This document shows positions 33,115 through 41,500 of a stretch of DNA of 41,500 nucleotides, piece by piece (position 1 is the stretch's first letter; each line of letters opens with the position of its first letter). A program made the position numbers and the translations under genes. The notes beneath the pieces were generated by a model. That model did no database searches. It was not told the origin of the DNA and saw nothing but the letters and a program-made list of their open reading frames with translations. Origin of the DNA: Thermodesulfobacterium hveragerdense DSM 12571 (GTDB lineage: Bacteria; Desulfobacterota; Thermodesulfobacteria; Thermodesulfobacteriales; Thermodesulfobacteriaceae); assembly GCF_000423845.1 (NCBI RefSeq), contig NZ_AUIT01000011.1, positions 12,919-54,418 on the forward strand, written 5' to 3'.

Positions 33115-36100
33115 TTATTCTTCTATAGGTTCTATATCAAGACAGAGACCTTCCAACTCCTTTGTTAAAACCTTAAAACTTTCAGGCATACCTCCTTCTA
33201 AAAAGTTCTTACCCTTAACCAGTTTTTCATACATCTTGGTACGTCCTTCTACATCGTCACTTTTAACCGTAAGGAACTCATGGAGGGTATAAGCAGCTCC
33301 ATAAGCCTCTATCGCCCACACTTCCATCTCTCCTAATCTCTGTCCACCGAATTGAGACTTTCCACCAAGAGGTTGCTGAGTTATCAATGAGTAAGGCCCA
33401 GTAGAACGAGCATGGATCTTATCGTCAACCAAGTGATGAAGTTTTAACATGTGCATATAACCTACGGTTACCGGTTCGTAGAAAGGTTCTCCTGTCATAC
33501 CATTATAAAGAACAGTAGTTCCACTTTCACTTAACCCAGCTAAAGATAGCCACTTTTTGATCTCTGCCTCCTTAGCTCCTGAAAAAACAGGGGTAGCAAT
33601 AGGAATTCCATCAGCAAAACCCTTAGCAAGTTCTAATATTTCCTCATCGGTCTTACCTTCTACCAACTTCTCATATTCGTCTTCATAAAAAATCTCTTTT
33701 AAAAGTGCCTTCACACTCTCTACCTGGTATTCATTTGACAACTTACTTAACTTTTTACCTAACTCCTTACAAGCCCACCCCAGATGGGTTTCAAGAAGCT
33801 GACCTATGTTCATACGAGAAGGAACACCTAAAGGTGAAAGGATCATATCTACCGGTGTTCCGTCAGGTAAATAAGGCATGTCCTCGATAGGAACGATTTT
33901 AGAGACCACACCTTTGTTTCCATGCCTTCCTGCCATCTTATCTCCTGGTTGAAGCTTTCTCTTCATGGCTACGTAAACCTTCACCACCTTCAAAACACCA
34001 GGGGGTAGTTCGTCTCCTTTCTTTATCCTGTTGATATGGGCTTCATATTCTTCCATAATCTCTTTTCTCTTCTTTTCATAGGCCTTTATGATCTCCGAAA
34101 CTACCTCTTTTTTAGAAGAAGAAACTACCTCTTTCAACTTAGATAGTAGAGAAGTGGGCAAAGTCTTAAGTTTCTCTAAGGTTAAAGCCTCTCCTTTGTT
34201 GATAAAAACCTGCCCCTCTCTTTCCAGATCAGTAGTAGCTACCTCTCCATTTAAAACATAGGCCAATCTGTTTACCGTATGTCTAAAAAGAACCTCTAAA
34301 ACAGCTGCTTGGTTTCTCAAAAGCTTAGCTATGGTTTCATCTTCCTTTTGTTTAGCCCTTGCATCTTTTTCTATACCTTTTCGGGTAAGAATCTTGGTAT
34401 CTATCACAATACCTTCTATACCTGCAGGAACTTTTAAAGAGGTATCTTTTACATCTTTTGCCTTTTCTCCAAAAATGGCTCTTAAAAGTTTTTCCTCAGG
34501 GGTAAGAGTAGTCTCTCCTTTAGGGGTTACCTTCCCTACCAAAATATCTCCAGGTTTTACATAACTACCTATTTTTATTATACCACTTTCATCAAGATTG
34601 ATTAAAAGTTCTTCGCTTACGTTAGGAAGATCCCTTGTAATTTCTTCCCTTCCAAGCTTGGTCTCCCTGGCAACACATTCAAACTCCTCTATATGGATAG
34701 AGGTAAAAACGTCATCCTTTACCAACCTCTCAGAGATGATGATAGAGTCCTCAAAGTTATAACCTCTCCAAGGCATAAACGCTACCAAAACATCTTTACC
34801 CAGCGCCAACTCTCCTTGGCTAATCGAAGGACCGTCTGCTAAAATCTCTCCTTTTTTGACCCTCTGCCCTGGTTTCACTATAGGTCTTTGTAAAAAGCAA
34901 GTATTCTGGTTAGATTTTTTCCATTTTATCAACTCATAAATCTTTACCTCAGGAAGCTCTCCCTCTTTAGCGTCATACCTTACTACTATCCGTGTGCTAT
35001 CTACATCTTCAACCACGCCATCAGCTTCTGCCACTACCACCATACCTGAGTTTAAAGCCACCACCCTTTCCATACCAGAACCAACCAAAGGAGCTTTGGT
35101 TTTTATCAAAGGCACAGCCTGCCGTTGCATGTTAGATCCCATAAGTGCACGGTTAGCGTCATCATGTTCAAGAAAGGGTATCAAAGAGCTGGAAACACTG
35201 ACCACTTGAGCAGGCACAAGGTCTATCAAATCAACCTCGTCCTTATGGGCTATAACAAACTCTCCGTTTTTTCTGGCAGGAACATATTCATCCAAAATAT
35301 TCCCTTGTTTATCCAGTCTAATGGTAGACTGAGCTATAACCATATCTTTTTCTTCGGCAGCATTCAGATAAATTATCTGGTCTGTAACCCTACCTTCTTT
35401 AACCATCCTATATGGGGTCTCTAAAAATCCATAAGGATTGGTCTGGGCAAAGGTGGTAGGAGAAACAATCAAACCAATGTTTGGACCTTCAGGGGTTTCG
35501 ATAGGACAGATCCTCCCATAATGGCTGGGATGAACGTCTCTAACCTCAAAACCTGCCCTTTCTCTGGTCAAACCACCTGGCCCTAAAGCAGAAAATCTTC
35601 TTTTATAGGTAAGCATGGAAAGAACATTTGTTTGGTCCATAAACTGAGAAAGCTGTCCCTGGGCAAAAAATTCTTTTACCGCAGCCACAACAGGCTTGCT
35701 GTTTATAAGCTCTACAGGGGTTATCTCCTCAAGTTCCTGAAGCTGAAGTTTTTCTTTTATCGACCTCTCCATTCTCATAAGACCGATAAGGAACTGATTT
35801 TCTACCAACTCTCCTACTGCTCTAACCCTTCTGTTGGAAAGACTGTCTATATCGTCTCCTTCCTCCTCTCTTTCTCTAAGCCTTATCAATTCCTTTAAAA
35901 TGGCTATGACATCCTGCTTGGTAAGCACCCTTTGAGTAATCGGAATATCCAAGTTTAAACGTAGGTTGATTTTATAACGTCCTATTTCAGAAAGGTCATA
36001 AGTCTCTGGGTCAAAAAAGAGAGACCTGAAGTAAGCCTCTGCCACTTCATAACTTACAGGGCTTGAAGGACGCATTTTTCTATAGATTTCAATAAGCGCC

Positions 36101-37203
36101 TCTTCTGAATTTCTTACTTTATCGCTTTTTAAAGCTTCTCTTACAGAAGAAGTATAGTAATGAAGGTCTACAAAAAGGACCTTTATCTCTTTTATACCTT
36201 TTTCTCTCAGCAAATCTAATTTTTCTTTGGTTATTTCCTGGTTGGCTTCTAAAAGGACCTCCCCTGTTCCCTCTGGGTCTACTATATCTTTAGCACAAAT
36301 CTTCCCTATCAAAGCCTCGTCAGAAAGTTTAATAGAACCAATCCCTAACCTTTTTAACTTTCTTATCAGACCTGCTGTGATAACCTTACCCTTTTTAACG
36401 ATAACCTCTCCGGTCTCAGGATTAACGATATCAGAAACCGCCTTTTGTCCTGCTAAAAGTTCATAGTCTAAGAGCTTTTCAACCCCTTCTTCCAAGATTA
36501 AATAGGTTTCAGAAGGATAAAAAAGAGAAAGAATTTCTTCTTCGTTCATCCCCATAGCCTTAAGGAAAATAGTAGCTAAAATATTCTTTCTCTTATCTAT
36601 CCTTACGAAAAACCTACCTTTATAATCGTAAATAAAATCCAACCAAGATCCTTTAACCGGAATAACCCTGGCAATATAGGTTAACCTACCTGCTTTAGCA
36701 TGGGTTTTCTCTTTTTCAAAGATAACACCAGGAGAACGTTGAAGCTGATTGACAATAGCCCGTTCTGTCCCATTTATGATAAACCTTCCGTCTTCAGTCA
36801 TCAAAGGAATGGTGCCAAAATATACCTCTTGCTCTTTAACATCTTTAATACTCTTTATACCAGTTTCTGGGTCTAAGTCATAGGTTACTAACCTTACCTT
36901 TAATTTCATCGGGGCTTCATAGGTTAAACCTTTATCTTTAGCCTCTTCTGGGGCATACTCTGGTTCTAAAATCTTATAATCTATATATTCTAAAACCGCT
37001 GTCTCAGAGTAGTCTCTTATCGGAAATACAGACTTTAAACACCTATGGATACCTATGTCTATTCTGTTTTCTGGAGGGGTTTTGGCCTGTAAAAACTTAT
37101 CATAGGATTCCTTAGGTATTTTTAAAAGATTGGGTGCTTCTTGGATCTGTTTTACTTTAGAAAAACTTTTACGAACAGATAAGTTTCTTTGGTTGTTTAG
37201 CAT
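33115..37203 (-). CDS. rpoB: RNA polymerase beta subunit
   Basis: This 1362-residue subunit forms the other half of the active-centre cleft. Rifampicin-region sequence appears as [20 protein letters not shown] and LSALGPGGL. Catalytic and DNA-contact blocks are [12 protein letters not shown] and [15 protein letters not shown]. The C-terminus shows [20 protein letters not shown]. Residues 258-293 and 306-346 are tandem copies of a DIV-P-TGEV module also present once in RpoC. Family length is normal for Proteobacteria-type RpoB with the extended lobe. It follows rplL after 114 bases, which contain a strong hairpin. Confidence 0.98.
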   Translation of the reverse strand: MLNNQRNLSVRKSFSKVKQIQEAPNLLKIPKESYDKFLQAKTPPENRIDIGIHRCLKSVFPIRDYSETAVLEYIDYKILEPEYAPEEAKDKGLTYEAPMKLKVRLVTYDLDPETGIKSIKDVKEQEVYFGTIPLMTEDGRFIINGTERAIVNQLQRSPGVIFEKEKTHAKAGRLTYIARVIPVKGSWLDFIYDYKGRFFVRIDKRKNILATIFLKAMGMNEEEILSLFYPSETYLILEEGVEKLLDYELLAGQKAVSDIVNPETGEVIVKKGKVITAGLIRKLKRLGIGSIKLSDEALIGKICAKDIVDPEGTGEVLLEANQEITKEKLDLLREKGIKEIKVLFVDLHYYTSSVREALKSDKVRNSEEALIEIYRKMRPSSPVSYEVAEAYFRSLFFDPETYDLSEIGRYKINLRLNLDIPITQRVLTKQDVIAILKELIRLREREEEGDDIDSLSNRRVRAVGELVENQFLIGLMRMERSIKEKLQLQELEEITPVELINSKPVVAAVKEFFAQGQLSQFMDQTNVLSMLTYKRRFSALGPGGLTRERAGFEVRDVHPSHYGRICPIETPEGPNIGLIVSPTTFAQTNPYGFLETPYRMVKEGRVTDQIIYLNAAEEKDMVIAQSTIRLDKQGNILDEYVPARKNGEFVIAHKDEVDLIDLVPAQVVSVSSSLIPFLEHDDANRALMGSNMQRQAVPLIKTKAPLVGSGMERVVALNSGMVVVAEADGVVEDVDSTRIVVRYDAKEGELPEVKIYELIKWKKSNQNTCFLQRPIVKPGQRVKKGEILADGPSISQGELALGKDVLVAFMPWRGYNFEDSIIISERLVKDDVFTSIHIEEFECVARETKLGREEITRDLPNVSEELLINLDESGIIKIGSYVKPGDILVGKVTPKGETTLTPEEKLLRAIFGEKAKDVKDTSLKVPAGIEGIVIDTKILTRKGIEKDARAKQKEDETIAKLLRNQAAVLEVLFRHTVNRLAYVLNGEVATTDLEREGQVFINKGEALTLEKLKTLPTSLLSKLKEVVSSSKKEVVSEIIKAYEKKRKEIMEEYEAHINRIKKGDELPPGVLKVVKVYVAMKRKLQPGDKMAGRHGNKGVVSKIVPIEDMPYLPDGTPVDMILSPLGVPSRMNIGQLLETHLGWACKELGKKLSKLSNEYQVESVKALLKEIFYEDEYEKLVEGKTDEEILELAKGFADGIPIATPVFSGAKEAEIKKWLSLAGLSESGTTVLYNGMTGEPFYEPVTVGYMHMLKLHHLVDDKIHARSTGPYSLITQQPLGGKSQFGGQRLGEMEVWAIEAYGAAYTLHEFLTVKSDDVEGRTKMYEKLVKGKNFLEGGMPESFKVLTKELEGLCLDIEPIEE

Positions 37204-37240
37204 TTTTATGATCCCCTCCCTGGATTTTTATAAATGACGA

Positions 37241-37273
37241 AAAGGGTTTCCCCAGGGACAGGGGAAACCCTTT
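37241..37273 (-). terminator. attenuator or processing hairpin between rplL and rpoB
   Basis: A perfect 13-base stem, AAAGGGTTTCCCC (37241-37253) with GGGGAAACCCTTT (37261-37273), has a seven-base loop. Only TTTT follows on the minus strand, so it is a weak terminator. Its place matches the known rplL-rpoB attenuator/RNase III site of other bacteria, which lowers rpoBC relative to ribosomal-protein mRNA. Confidence 0.75.
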
Positions 37274-37317
37274 GAAAAAGTAGATTTTGGAAAATAAAAT
37301 TTTAAACTATACAAGGC

Positions 37318-37710
37318 TTACTTGATTTCTACTTTGGCACCTACTTCTTCTAATTTTTTCTTAATCTCTTCTGCTTCATTCTTGCTAACACCAGTTTTTA
37401 CTGGCTTGGGTACACCTTCAACCAAATCCTTAGCTTCTTTTAACCCTAAGCCTGTAATTTCTCTTACCACCTTAATCACGTTGATCTTGTTACCTCCTAC
37501 ATCAGTCAAAACCACATCAAACTCTGTCTTTTCCTCAGCCTGAGCAGCTTCAGCAGGAGCACCAGCCACAGCACCCACAGCTGCCACAGCAGCTACAGGA
37601 GCAGCCGCAGTTACACCAAACTTCTCCTCTAACTCTTTGATAAACTGAGAAAGTTCTAACACACTCATGTTAGCGATAAACTCGATGACTTCCTCTTTGG
37701 TTACTGGCAT
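37318..37710 (-). CDS. rplL: 50S ribosomal protein L7/L12
   Basis: L7/L12 forms the ribosomal stalk that recruits GTPase factors. The 130-residue protein has an N-terminal dimerisation part ([20 protein letters not shown]), an Ala/Val-rich hinge longer than usual (about residues 34-58, nearly all Ala, Val, Gly and Pro), and the C-terminal factor-binding domain with [20 protein letters not shown] and [10 protein letters not shown]. It lies 41 bases after rplJ. Confidence 0.97.
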   Translation of the reverse strand: MPVTKEEVIEFIANMSVLELSQFIKELEEKFGVTAAAPVAAVAAVGAVAGAPAEAAQAEEKTEFDVVLTDVGGNKINVIKVVREITGLGLKEAKDLVEGVPKPVKTGVSKNEAEEIKKKLEEVGAKVEIK

Positions 37711-37751
37711 TTCCTAATCCCTCCTTTTGCTTTTTTTCTGTTTTTTAAATT

Positions 37752-38279
37752 TTACTCACCCTTTGACTTTTTTTCTTCAATAGCCTTAAGCACATAAAGG
37801 AATTTCCTGATAATAGCCGCCAATACCCCAACAAAATTGGATACCGGAGCCTGAATGGTACCAAGTACCTGAGCCAACAAAACCTCTCTTCGAGGAAGCT
37901 TAACCAGATCCTCAATAAATTCAGGCTTATAGCCTTTACCCTGAATAACAAAACCCTTTATCTGTAAAGCCGGATGTTTTTTAACAAAATCATTTAAAAC
38001 CTTAGCAATCTCTACAGGGTCTTGATATGCAAAAACCAAAGCTGTAGGCCCTTCGATGTAATCGCTTACAGGTTTAAAATCTGTGTTTTCAGAAGCAATC
38101 CTGATAAGGGTATTTTTAATAACCCTAAACTCTCCTCCTCTTTCCCTAACAATCCTTCTTATTTCATTGCTCTCAGCTACCGTAAAACTTCTAAAAGAAG
38201 TAACAAAAACCCCTTGTGACTTAACAAACTTCTCATTTACATCTTTGATGATTTCTGCCTTACGAGCTCGGGTAAGCAA
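37752..38279 (-). CDS. rplJ: 50S ribosomal protein L10
   Basis: L10 anchors L7/L12 dimers to 23S rRNA. The 175-residue protein shows the N-terminal pattern RARKAEIIKDVNEKFVKSQG, then RGGEFRVIKNTLIRIA and GPTALVF, and a C-terminal helix that holds L7/L12 (ALEEKKSKG-type, here LKAIEEKKSKGE). A structured leader precedes it, consistent with feedback control by L10 and the L10-L12 complex. The 160-base gap before it is by far the largest inside this operon. Confidence 0.97.
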   Translation of the reverse strand: MLTRARKAEIIKDVNEKFVKSQGVFVTSFRSFTVAESNEIRRIVRERGGEFRVIKNTLIRIASENTDFKPVSDYIEGPTALVFAYQDPVEIAKVLNDFVKKHPALQIKGFVIQGKGYKPEFIEDLVKLPRREVLLAQVLGTIQAPVSNFVGVLAAIIRKFLYVLKAIEEKKSKGE

Positions 38280-38439
38280 GTCTATACCTCCTTATAAAAT
38301 TTAACCACATGAAAGGGTACCCTTTCGCCTATAGTAGGCTGAGGAAGCTTCCTCATTTAAGCCAAAATGGCACCTACTAATCTCTGGCCCCAAGAGACAC
38401 CCTGCTTTTGAAGGACCTCAAGGGGCTCAAACCTCTAAT
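38280..38439 (-). ncRNA. L10 leader (rplJ autoregulatory RNA)
   Basis: This 160-base gap between rplA and rplJ is rich in base pairing on the minus strand. A 16-base palindrome GAAAGGGTACCCTTTC lies near 38313-38328. A multi-stem block follows in which TAGTAGG pairs with CCTACTA and encloses TGCCATTTTGGC and GAGGAAGCTTCCTC hairpins. A GCCCC/GGGGC stem is further upstream. The location and multi-branched fold agree with the known L10 leader family; I did not fold it by computer. Confidence 0.7.
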
Positions 38440-39162
38440 TTAATCTCCAGAATATCTCTGGATTAAAATCCTCACCTCGTTAGGGTCAACCTTAATTCCC
38501 GGACCCATTGTAGTAGATATAGCAACACTTCTTATATATTGTCCCTTGGCTGCAGAGGGCTTAGCCTTTAATAAAGCTTCAAAAAACGCAGCCATGTTTT
38601 CTAAAATCTTCTTTTCACCAAAAGAAACCTTACCTACAGGAACATGCACCACCGCACCTCTATCAACTCTAAAATCAACCTTACCTGCCTTAATATCCTT
38701 CACTGCCTTGGCCACATCAAAAGTTACTGTGCCAGTCTTAGAACTTGGCATAAGACCTCTTGGCCCTAAAATCTTCCCTAACTTACTAACAGCAGGCATC
38801 ATATCTGGAGTGGCTATTACCTTATCAAACTCAAGCCAATTTTCTTTCTGAATCTTTTCAATAAGGTCCTCGTCCCCTACATAATCCGCACCAGCCTCTA
38901 AGGCTTCTTTAGCTTTATCTCCTTTAGCAAAAACCAACACCCGAGCTGTCCTTCCTGTTCCATGAGGTAAAACCACAGACCCCCTAACCATTTGGTCTGC
39001 ATGTCTTGGATCAACCCCCAATTTTACTGCCACCTCTACCGTTTCGTCAAACTTAGCATGAGCTGTCTCTAAAGCAAGTTTAACCGCCTCTTCAAAAGAA
39101 TATTTTTTCGTTCTATCAACTTTAGCCAAAGCCTCTCTATACTTCTTACCGTGCTTAGCCAT
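38440..39162 (-). CDS. rplA: 50S ribosomal protein L1
   Basis: L1 forms the second ribosomal stalk near the E site and represses its own operon in other bacteria. The 240-residue protein begins [17 protein letters not shown] and contains [20 protein letters not shown], the [14 protein letters not shown] signature and [18 protein letters not shown]. The length is slightly above the common 230. It follows rplK after 11 bases. Confidence 0.97.
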   Translation of the reverse strand: MAKHGKKYREALAKVDRTKKYSFEEAVKLALETAHAKFDETVEVAVKLGVDPRHADQMVRGSVVLPHGTGRTARVLVFAKGDKAKEALEAGADYVGDEDLIEKIQKENWLEFDKVIATPDMMPAVSKLGKILGPRGLMPSSKTGTVTFDVAKAVKDIKAGKVDFRVDRGAVVHVPVGKVSFGEKKILENMAAFFEALLKAKPSAAKGQYIRSVAISTTMGPGIKVDPNEVRILIQRYSGD

Positions 39163-39173
39163 ACCACCTCTCC

Positions 39174-39599
39174 TTAATCTACAATTTGAACGCCCATACT
39201 TCTGGCTGTACCCTCTATAGTCCTAATAGCAGCCTCTAAAGATGCCGCCGTAAGGTCCTGCATCTTCATTTTGGCTATTTCTTCCAACTGTTTTCGGGTT
39301 ATCTTGCCCACCACCTCTTTACCAGGAGCATGTGCTCCTGTCTCAATACCAATCGCCTTTTTAATAAGCACCGCAGCAGGTGGAGTCTTCAACTCAAAAG
39401 TAAAAGAACGGTCTGCATAAACGGTAATTACCACAGGAATGATATAACCTTCCTGGCCACGGGTCTTCTCGTTAAACGCCTTAACAAACTCCATAATGTT
39501 AACACCATGTTGACCCAAAGCCGGACCAACAGGAGGTGCCGGAGTAGCTTGCCCTGCAGGCAGCTGCAACTTTATTTGTGCTATTACCTTTTTAGCCAT
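39174..39599 (-). CDS. rplK: 50S ribosomal protein L11
   Basis: L11 binds the GTPase-associated region of 23S rRNA. The 141-residue protein starts with [20 protein letters not shown], then the [17 protein letters not shown] segment, and ends with the RNA-binding domain ([20 protein letters not shown]). The length matches the family. It lies 15 bases after nusG. Confidence 0.98.
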   Translation of the reverse strand: MAKKVIAQIKLQLPAGQATPAPPVGPALGQHGVNIMEFVKAFNEKTRGQEGYIIPVVITVYADRSFTFELKTPPAAVLIKKAIGIETGAHAPGKEVVGKITRKQLEEIAKMKMQDLTAASLEAAIRTIEGTARSMGVQIVD

Positions 39600-39614
39600 A
39601 CCTCCCTATCCCCC

Positions 39615-40142
39615 TTAAATCTTCTGTAAATAAGCAAACTCTATTTCTACAGGAGTCTCTCTCCCAAATATACTTACCAACACCTTAACCTTACCTTTAT
39701 CAGGCTTAACCTCATCTACCACCCCTATAAAGTTAGCAAAAGGTCCCTCTGTAATCCTAACCCTGTCACCTTGAGCAAATTGATAACGAGGTTTAGGCTT
39801 TATTTCTTCTACTACCAACTGAGAAATAAGTTTATCAACCTCCTCAGTTCTAAAAACATAAAGCCTGTCTCCACCAATCACGTCAAGGACACCTTCAAGA
39901 CTTTTTATCTCTTCCTTCAACTCCTCATCAATCTCACCTAACATCAAAAAATATCCAGAATAAAAAAACTTAACAAATTGCTTTTCTGGAGAAAAATTAA
40001 CCTCTATCTCCTTTGGGGGAGGCACAAAAAAGCGTTCTACCTTTTCAGATATCCCCTTACGGGACAAAAGTTCTTCTACCATAGCCTTAACTTTTTCTTC
40101 CCAACCAGACCAAACCTGGACTGAATACCAAACTTTAGCCAC
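39615..40142 (-). CDS. nusG: transcription antitermination factor NusG
   Basis: NusG binds RNA polymerase, modulates pausing and Rho termination, and links transcription to the ribosome. The 175-residue protein has an N-terminal NGN domain ([20 protein letters not shown]; the usual signature is W.vvq..sg.E.kv) and a C-terminal KOW domain, [20 protein letters not shown] (about residues 125-144), ending with [14 protein letters not shown]. It follows secE directly. Confidence 0.97.
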   Translation of the reverse strand: MAKVWYSVQVWSGWEEKVKAMVEELLSRKGISEKVERFFVPPPKEIEVNFSPEKQFVKFFYSGYFLMLGEIDEELKEEIKSLEGVLDVIGGDRLYVFRTEEVDKLISQLVVEEIKPKPRYQFAQGDRVRITEGPFANFIGVVDEVKPDKGKVKVLVSIFGRETPVEIEFAYLQKI

Positions 40143-40143
40143 C

Positions 40144-40365
40144 TTATCTCACCAAAATAGAAATTATAAAATTATATATTATATCCAAAATCCCTAAATA
40201 TGCACCTATAAATAGGCTAAAAACAACCACCATCAACGTTCCCATTAAAACTTGCTTCTTAGGAGCCCATGTAATCTTTTTAGCTTCTATTTTAACCTCT
40301 TTTAAAAATCTTACCACCCTATCTTTAAAGTTTTCTTTATTTAAATCTTGATCTTTTAAAGCCAT
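40144..40365 (-). CDS. secE: preprotein translocase subunit SecE
   Basis: SecE is an essential part of the SecYEG channel. The 73-residue, single-membrane-span form is seen here: a basic cytoplasmic helix with FLKEVKIEAKKITWAPKKQV and then a hydrophobic span (VFSLFIGAYLGILDIIYNF). It sits between tRNA-Trp and nusG in the usual order. Confidence 0.95.
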   Translation of the reverse strand: MALKDQDLNKENFKDRVVRFLKEVKIEAKKITWAPKKQVLMGTLMVVVFSLFIGAYLGILDIIYNFIISILVR

Positions 40366-40393
40366 ACAATCCCTACCTTTAGAAATAAAAAAA

Positions 40394-40470
40394 TGGCAGG
40401 CCAGGAGGGACTTGAACCCCCAGCCTTCGGATTTGGAGTCCGACGCTCTGCCAAGTTGAGCTACTGGCCT
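40394..40470 (-). tRNA. tRNA-Trp (anticodon CCA)
   Basis: The 77-base gene on the minus strand has a 7-base acceptor stem, AGGCCAG with CTGGCCT, a G discriminator and an encoded 3' CCA. The anticodon loop reads CTCCAAA, giving CCA for tryptophan, and the T loop is GGTTCAAGTCC. Its position between rpmG and secE is the one commonly seen in bacteria. Confidence 0.97.
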
Positions 40471-40475
40471 ACCAT

Positions 40476-40646
40476 TTATTTTTTAACTTCTTTATGTACG
40501 GTATGCTTTTTATCCCAAGGGCAATACTTCTTAAGTTCTAACCTATCAGGTGTATTTCTCCTGTTTTTGGTAGTGGTATAATTATTTCTCTTACATTCTG
40601 TGCACTGCAAATGAATGATAACCCTTGCCTCTCCCTTTTTAGCCAT
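40476..40646 (-). CDS. rpmG: 50S ribosomal protein L33
   Basis: This 56-residue protein reads [20 protein letters not shown], then an [20 protein letters not shown] block and [15 protein letters not shown]. The first Cys pair (CTEC) is intact, but the second keeps only one cysteine (CPWD in place of CPxC), so the zinc site is probably incomplete. The start ATG is at 40644-40646. It lies 17 bases after tuf and just before tRNA-Trp. Confidence 0.95.
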   Translation of the reverse strand: MAKKGEARVIIHLQCTECKRNNYTTTKNRRNTPDRLELKKYCPWDKKHTVHKEVKK

Positions 40647-40663
40647 CCCTAAAAACCCCTATA

Positions 40664-41500
40664 TTATTCTATAATTTTAGTTACTACGCCAGCACCAACT
40701 GTCCTTCCACCCTCTCTAATCGCAAACCTCAAACCCTCTTCCAAAGCAACAGGCTTGATCAACTCAACCTCTAACTCCACATTGTCACCTGGCATCACCA
40801 TCTCAACCCCGTCTGGTAACTTCACCACACCTGTCACGTCTGTTGTCCTAAAATAAAACTGAGGCCTGTACCCGTTAAAAAACGGTGTATGCCTCCCTCC
40901 CTCCTCCTTCTTCAACACATATACCTCTGCCTTAAACTTCGTATGCGGCTTAATACTACCAGGCTTTGCCAACACCTGACCCCTCTCTACCTCATCCTTT
41001 CCTATACCCCTCAACAACACCCCTACGTTATCACCAGGTAACGCCTCATCCAATATCTTCCTAAACATCTCCAAACTCGTAGCCACCGTCTTCACCGTAG
41101 GCCTAAGCCCTACTATCTCAACCTCCTCCCCAGGCTTAAGCACTCCCCTCTCTACCTTACCCGTTACCACCGTCCCCCTTCCAGATATGCTAAATACGTC
41201 CTCAACAGGCATCAAAAACGGCTTGTCTACATCCCTCACAGGCTCAGGTATATAATCATCCATCGCTCTCACCAACTCCCATATCCTCCCACACCACTCA
41301 CATTCCTCCTTACCACATCCACACTCAAGTGCCTTCAACGCACTACCCCTAACCACCGGCACATCATCCCCTGGAAATCCATACTTGCTAAGCAACTCCC
41401 TAACCTCTAACTCCACCAAATCCAATAACTCTGCATCATCTACCATGTCCACCTTGTTCATAAACACCACTATCGCAGGTACGTTAACCTGCCTCGCAAG
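40664..41500 (-). CDS. tuf: elongation factor Tu, 3' part (5' end beyond the window)
   Basis: EF-Tu brings aminoacyl-tRNA to the ribosome. The visible 278 residues start inside the GTPase domain ([20 protein letters not shown], with the NKVD guanine-specificity motif) and the SALK motif follows. Domains 2 and 3 come next, with [13 protein letters not shown] and a C-terminus ending [11 protein letters not shown]. Between SALKALE and the [16 protein letters not shown] helix lies an unusual cysteine-rich insert, [12 protein letters not shown]. The gene continues past 41500, and no upstream promoter is visible. Confidence 0.97.
   Translation of the reverse strand, partial: LARQVNVPAIVVFMNKVDMVDDAELLDLVELEVRELLSKYGFPGDDVPVVRGSALKALECGCGKEECEWCGRIWELVRAMDDYIPEPVRDVDKPFLMPVEDVFSISGRGTVVTGKVERGVLKPGEEVEIVGLRPTVKTVATSLEMFRKILDEALPGDNVGVLLRGIGKDEVERGQVLAKPGSIKPHTKFKAEVYVLKKEEGGRHTPFFNGYRPQFYFRTTDVTGVVKLPDGVEMVMPGDNVELEVELIKPVALEEGLRFAIREGGRTVGAGVVTKIIE

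Noticed and set aside
29162..36466. Many plus-strand open frames of 60-120 codons opposite rpoC and rpoB
   Set aside because: They are antisense shadows of strongly coding genes, without ribosome binding sites or recognisable domains.
1..41500. CRISPR array, integrase or phage genes
   Set aside because: No regularly spaced repeats and no integrase, capsid or terminase-like proteins were found.

Overview
The window looks like core chromosome of an AT-rich, thermophilic, anaerobic bacterium, most likely a sulfate reducer near Thermodesulfobacterium/Thermodesulfobacteriota. That placement is inferred from Lys/Glu-rich proteins, short intergenic gaps, a desulfoferrodoxin/rubredoxin/rubredoxin:oxygen-oxidoreductase cluster of the kind known from Desulfovibrio, and a complete secE-nusG-rplKAJL-rpoBC block. 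No marker in the window fixes the genus. No CRISPR array, prophage or rRNA was seen.

Layout. 1-1098: the 3' tail of an unknown gene, a lone sigma70-like promoter, and an internally deleted IS256-family element with both ends. 1099-3792 (+): flavin reductase, TPR membrane protein, DUF1992 protein, ribD. 3770-6303 (-): histone-deacetylase-like protein, RluD-type pseudouridine synthase, coaE. 6650-6877 (+): a small HTH protein. 6881-13499 (-): one long co-directional run that starts with oxygen/superoxide defence (desulfoferrodoxin, three rubredoxin genes of which one is split between frames, a DsrE-like protein, the flavo-diiron protein Roo, a HEAT-like protein) and continues into prfB (with its +1 recoding site), carA and ribF. 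13619-14534: a second, truncated IS256 copy and a TonB-receptor gene cut off after its plug.

14798-15850 (+): a zinc alcohol dehydrogenase. 16035-17887 (+): hslVU. 17877-21274 (-): a YkuD L,D-transpeptidase, panC, panD, rimO. 21464-21784 (+): flgM behind a near-consensus sigma28 promoter. 21768-25069 (-): acylphosphatase, M20-type peptidase, ComF-like protein, and a fused nitrilase/heptose-phosphate nucleotidyltransferase. 25161-28379 (-): a 1072-residue secreted or anchored PDZ protein of unknown role. 28675-28944 (+): rpsO with a structured leader. 29029-41500 (-): rpoC, rpoB, rplL, rplJ, rplA, rplK, nusG, secE, tRNA-Trp, rpmG and the 3' part of tuf, which runs off the window.

How the parts connect. 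The oxygen cluster makes a plausible electron route: rubredoxins supply desulfoferrodoxin (superoxide to peroxide) and Roo (oxygen to water). Cofactor genes are scattered but related: ribD and ribF for FMN/FAD, and panD, panC and coaE for CoA. The observations most worth checking are the rubredoxin gene split at a canonical A AAA AAG slippery heptamer, the nitrilase-HldE fusion, the large PDZ protein, a four-cysteine insertion in EF-Tu, and mutually exclusive hairpins in the rpsO leader.
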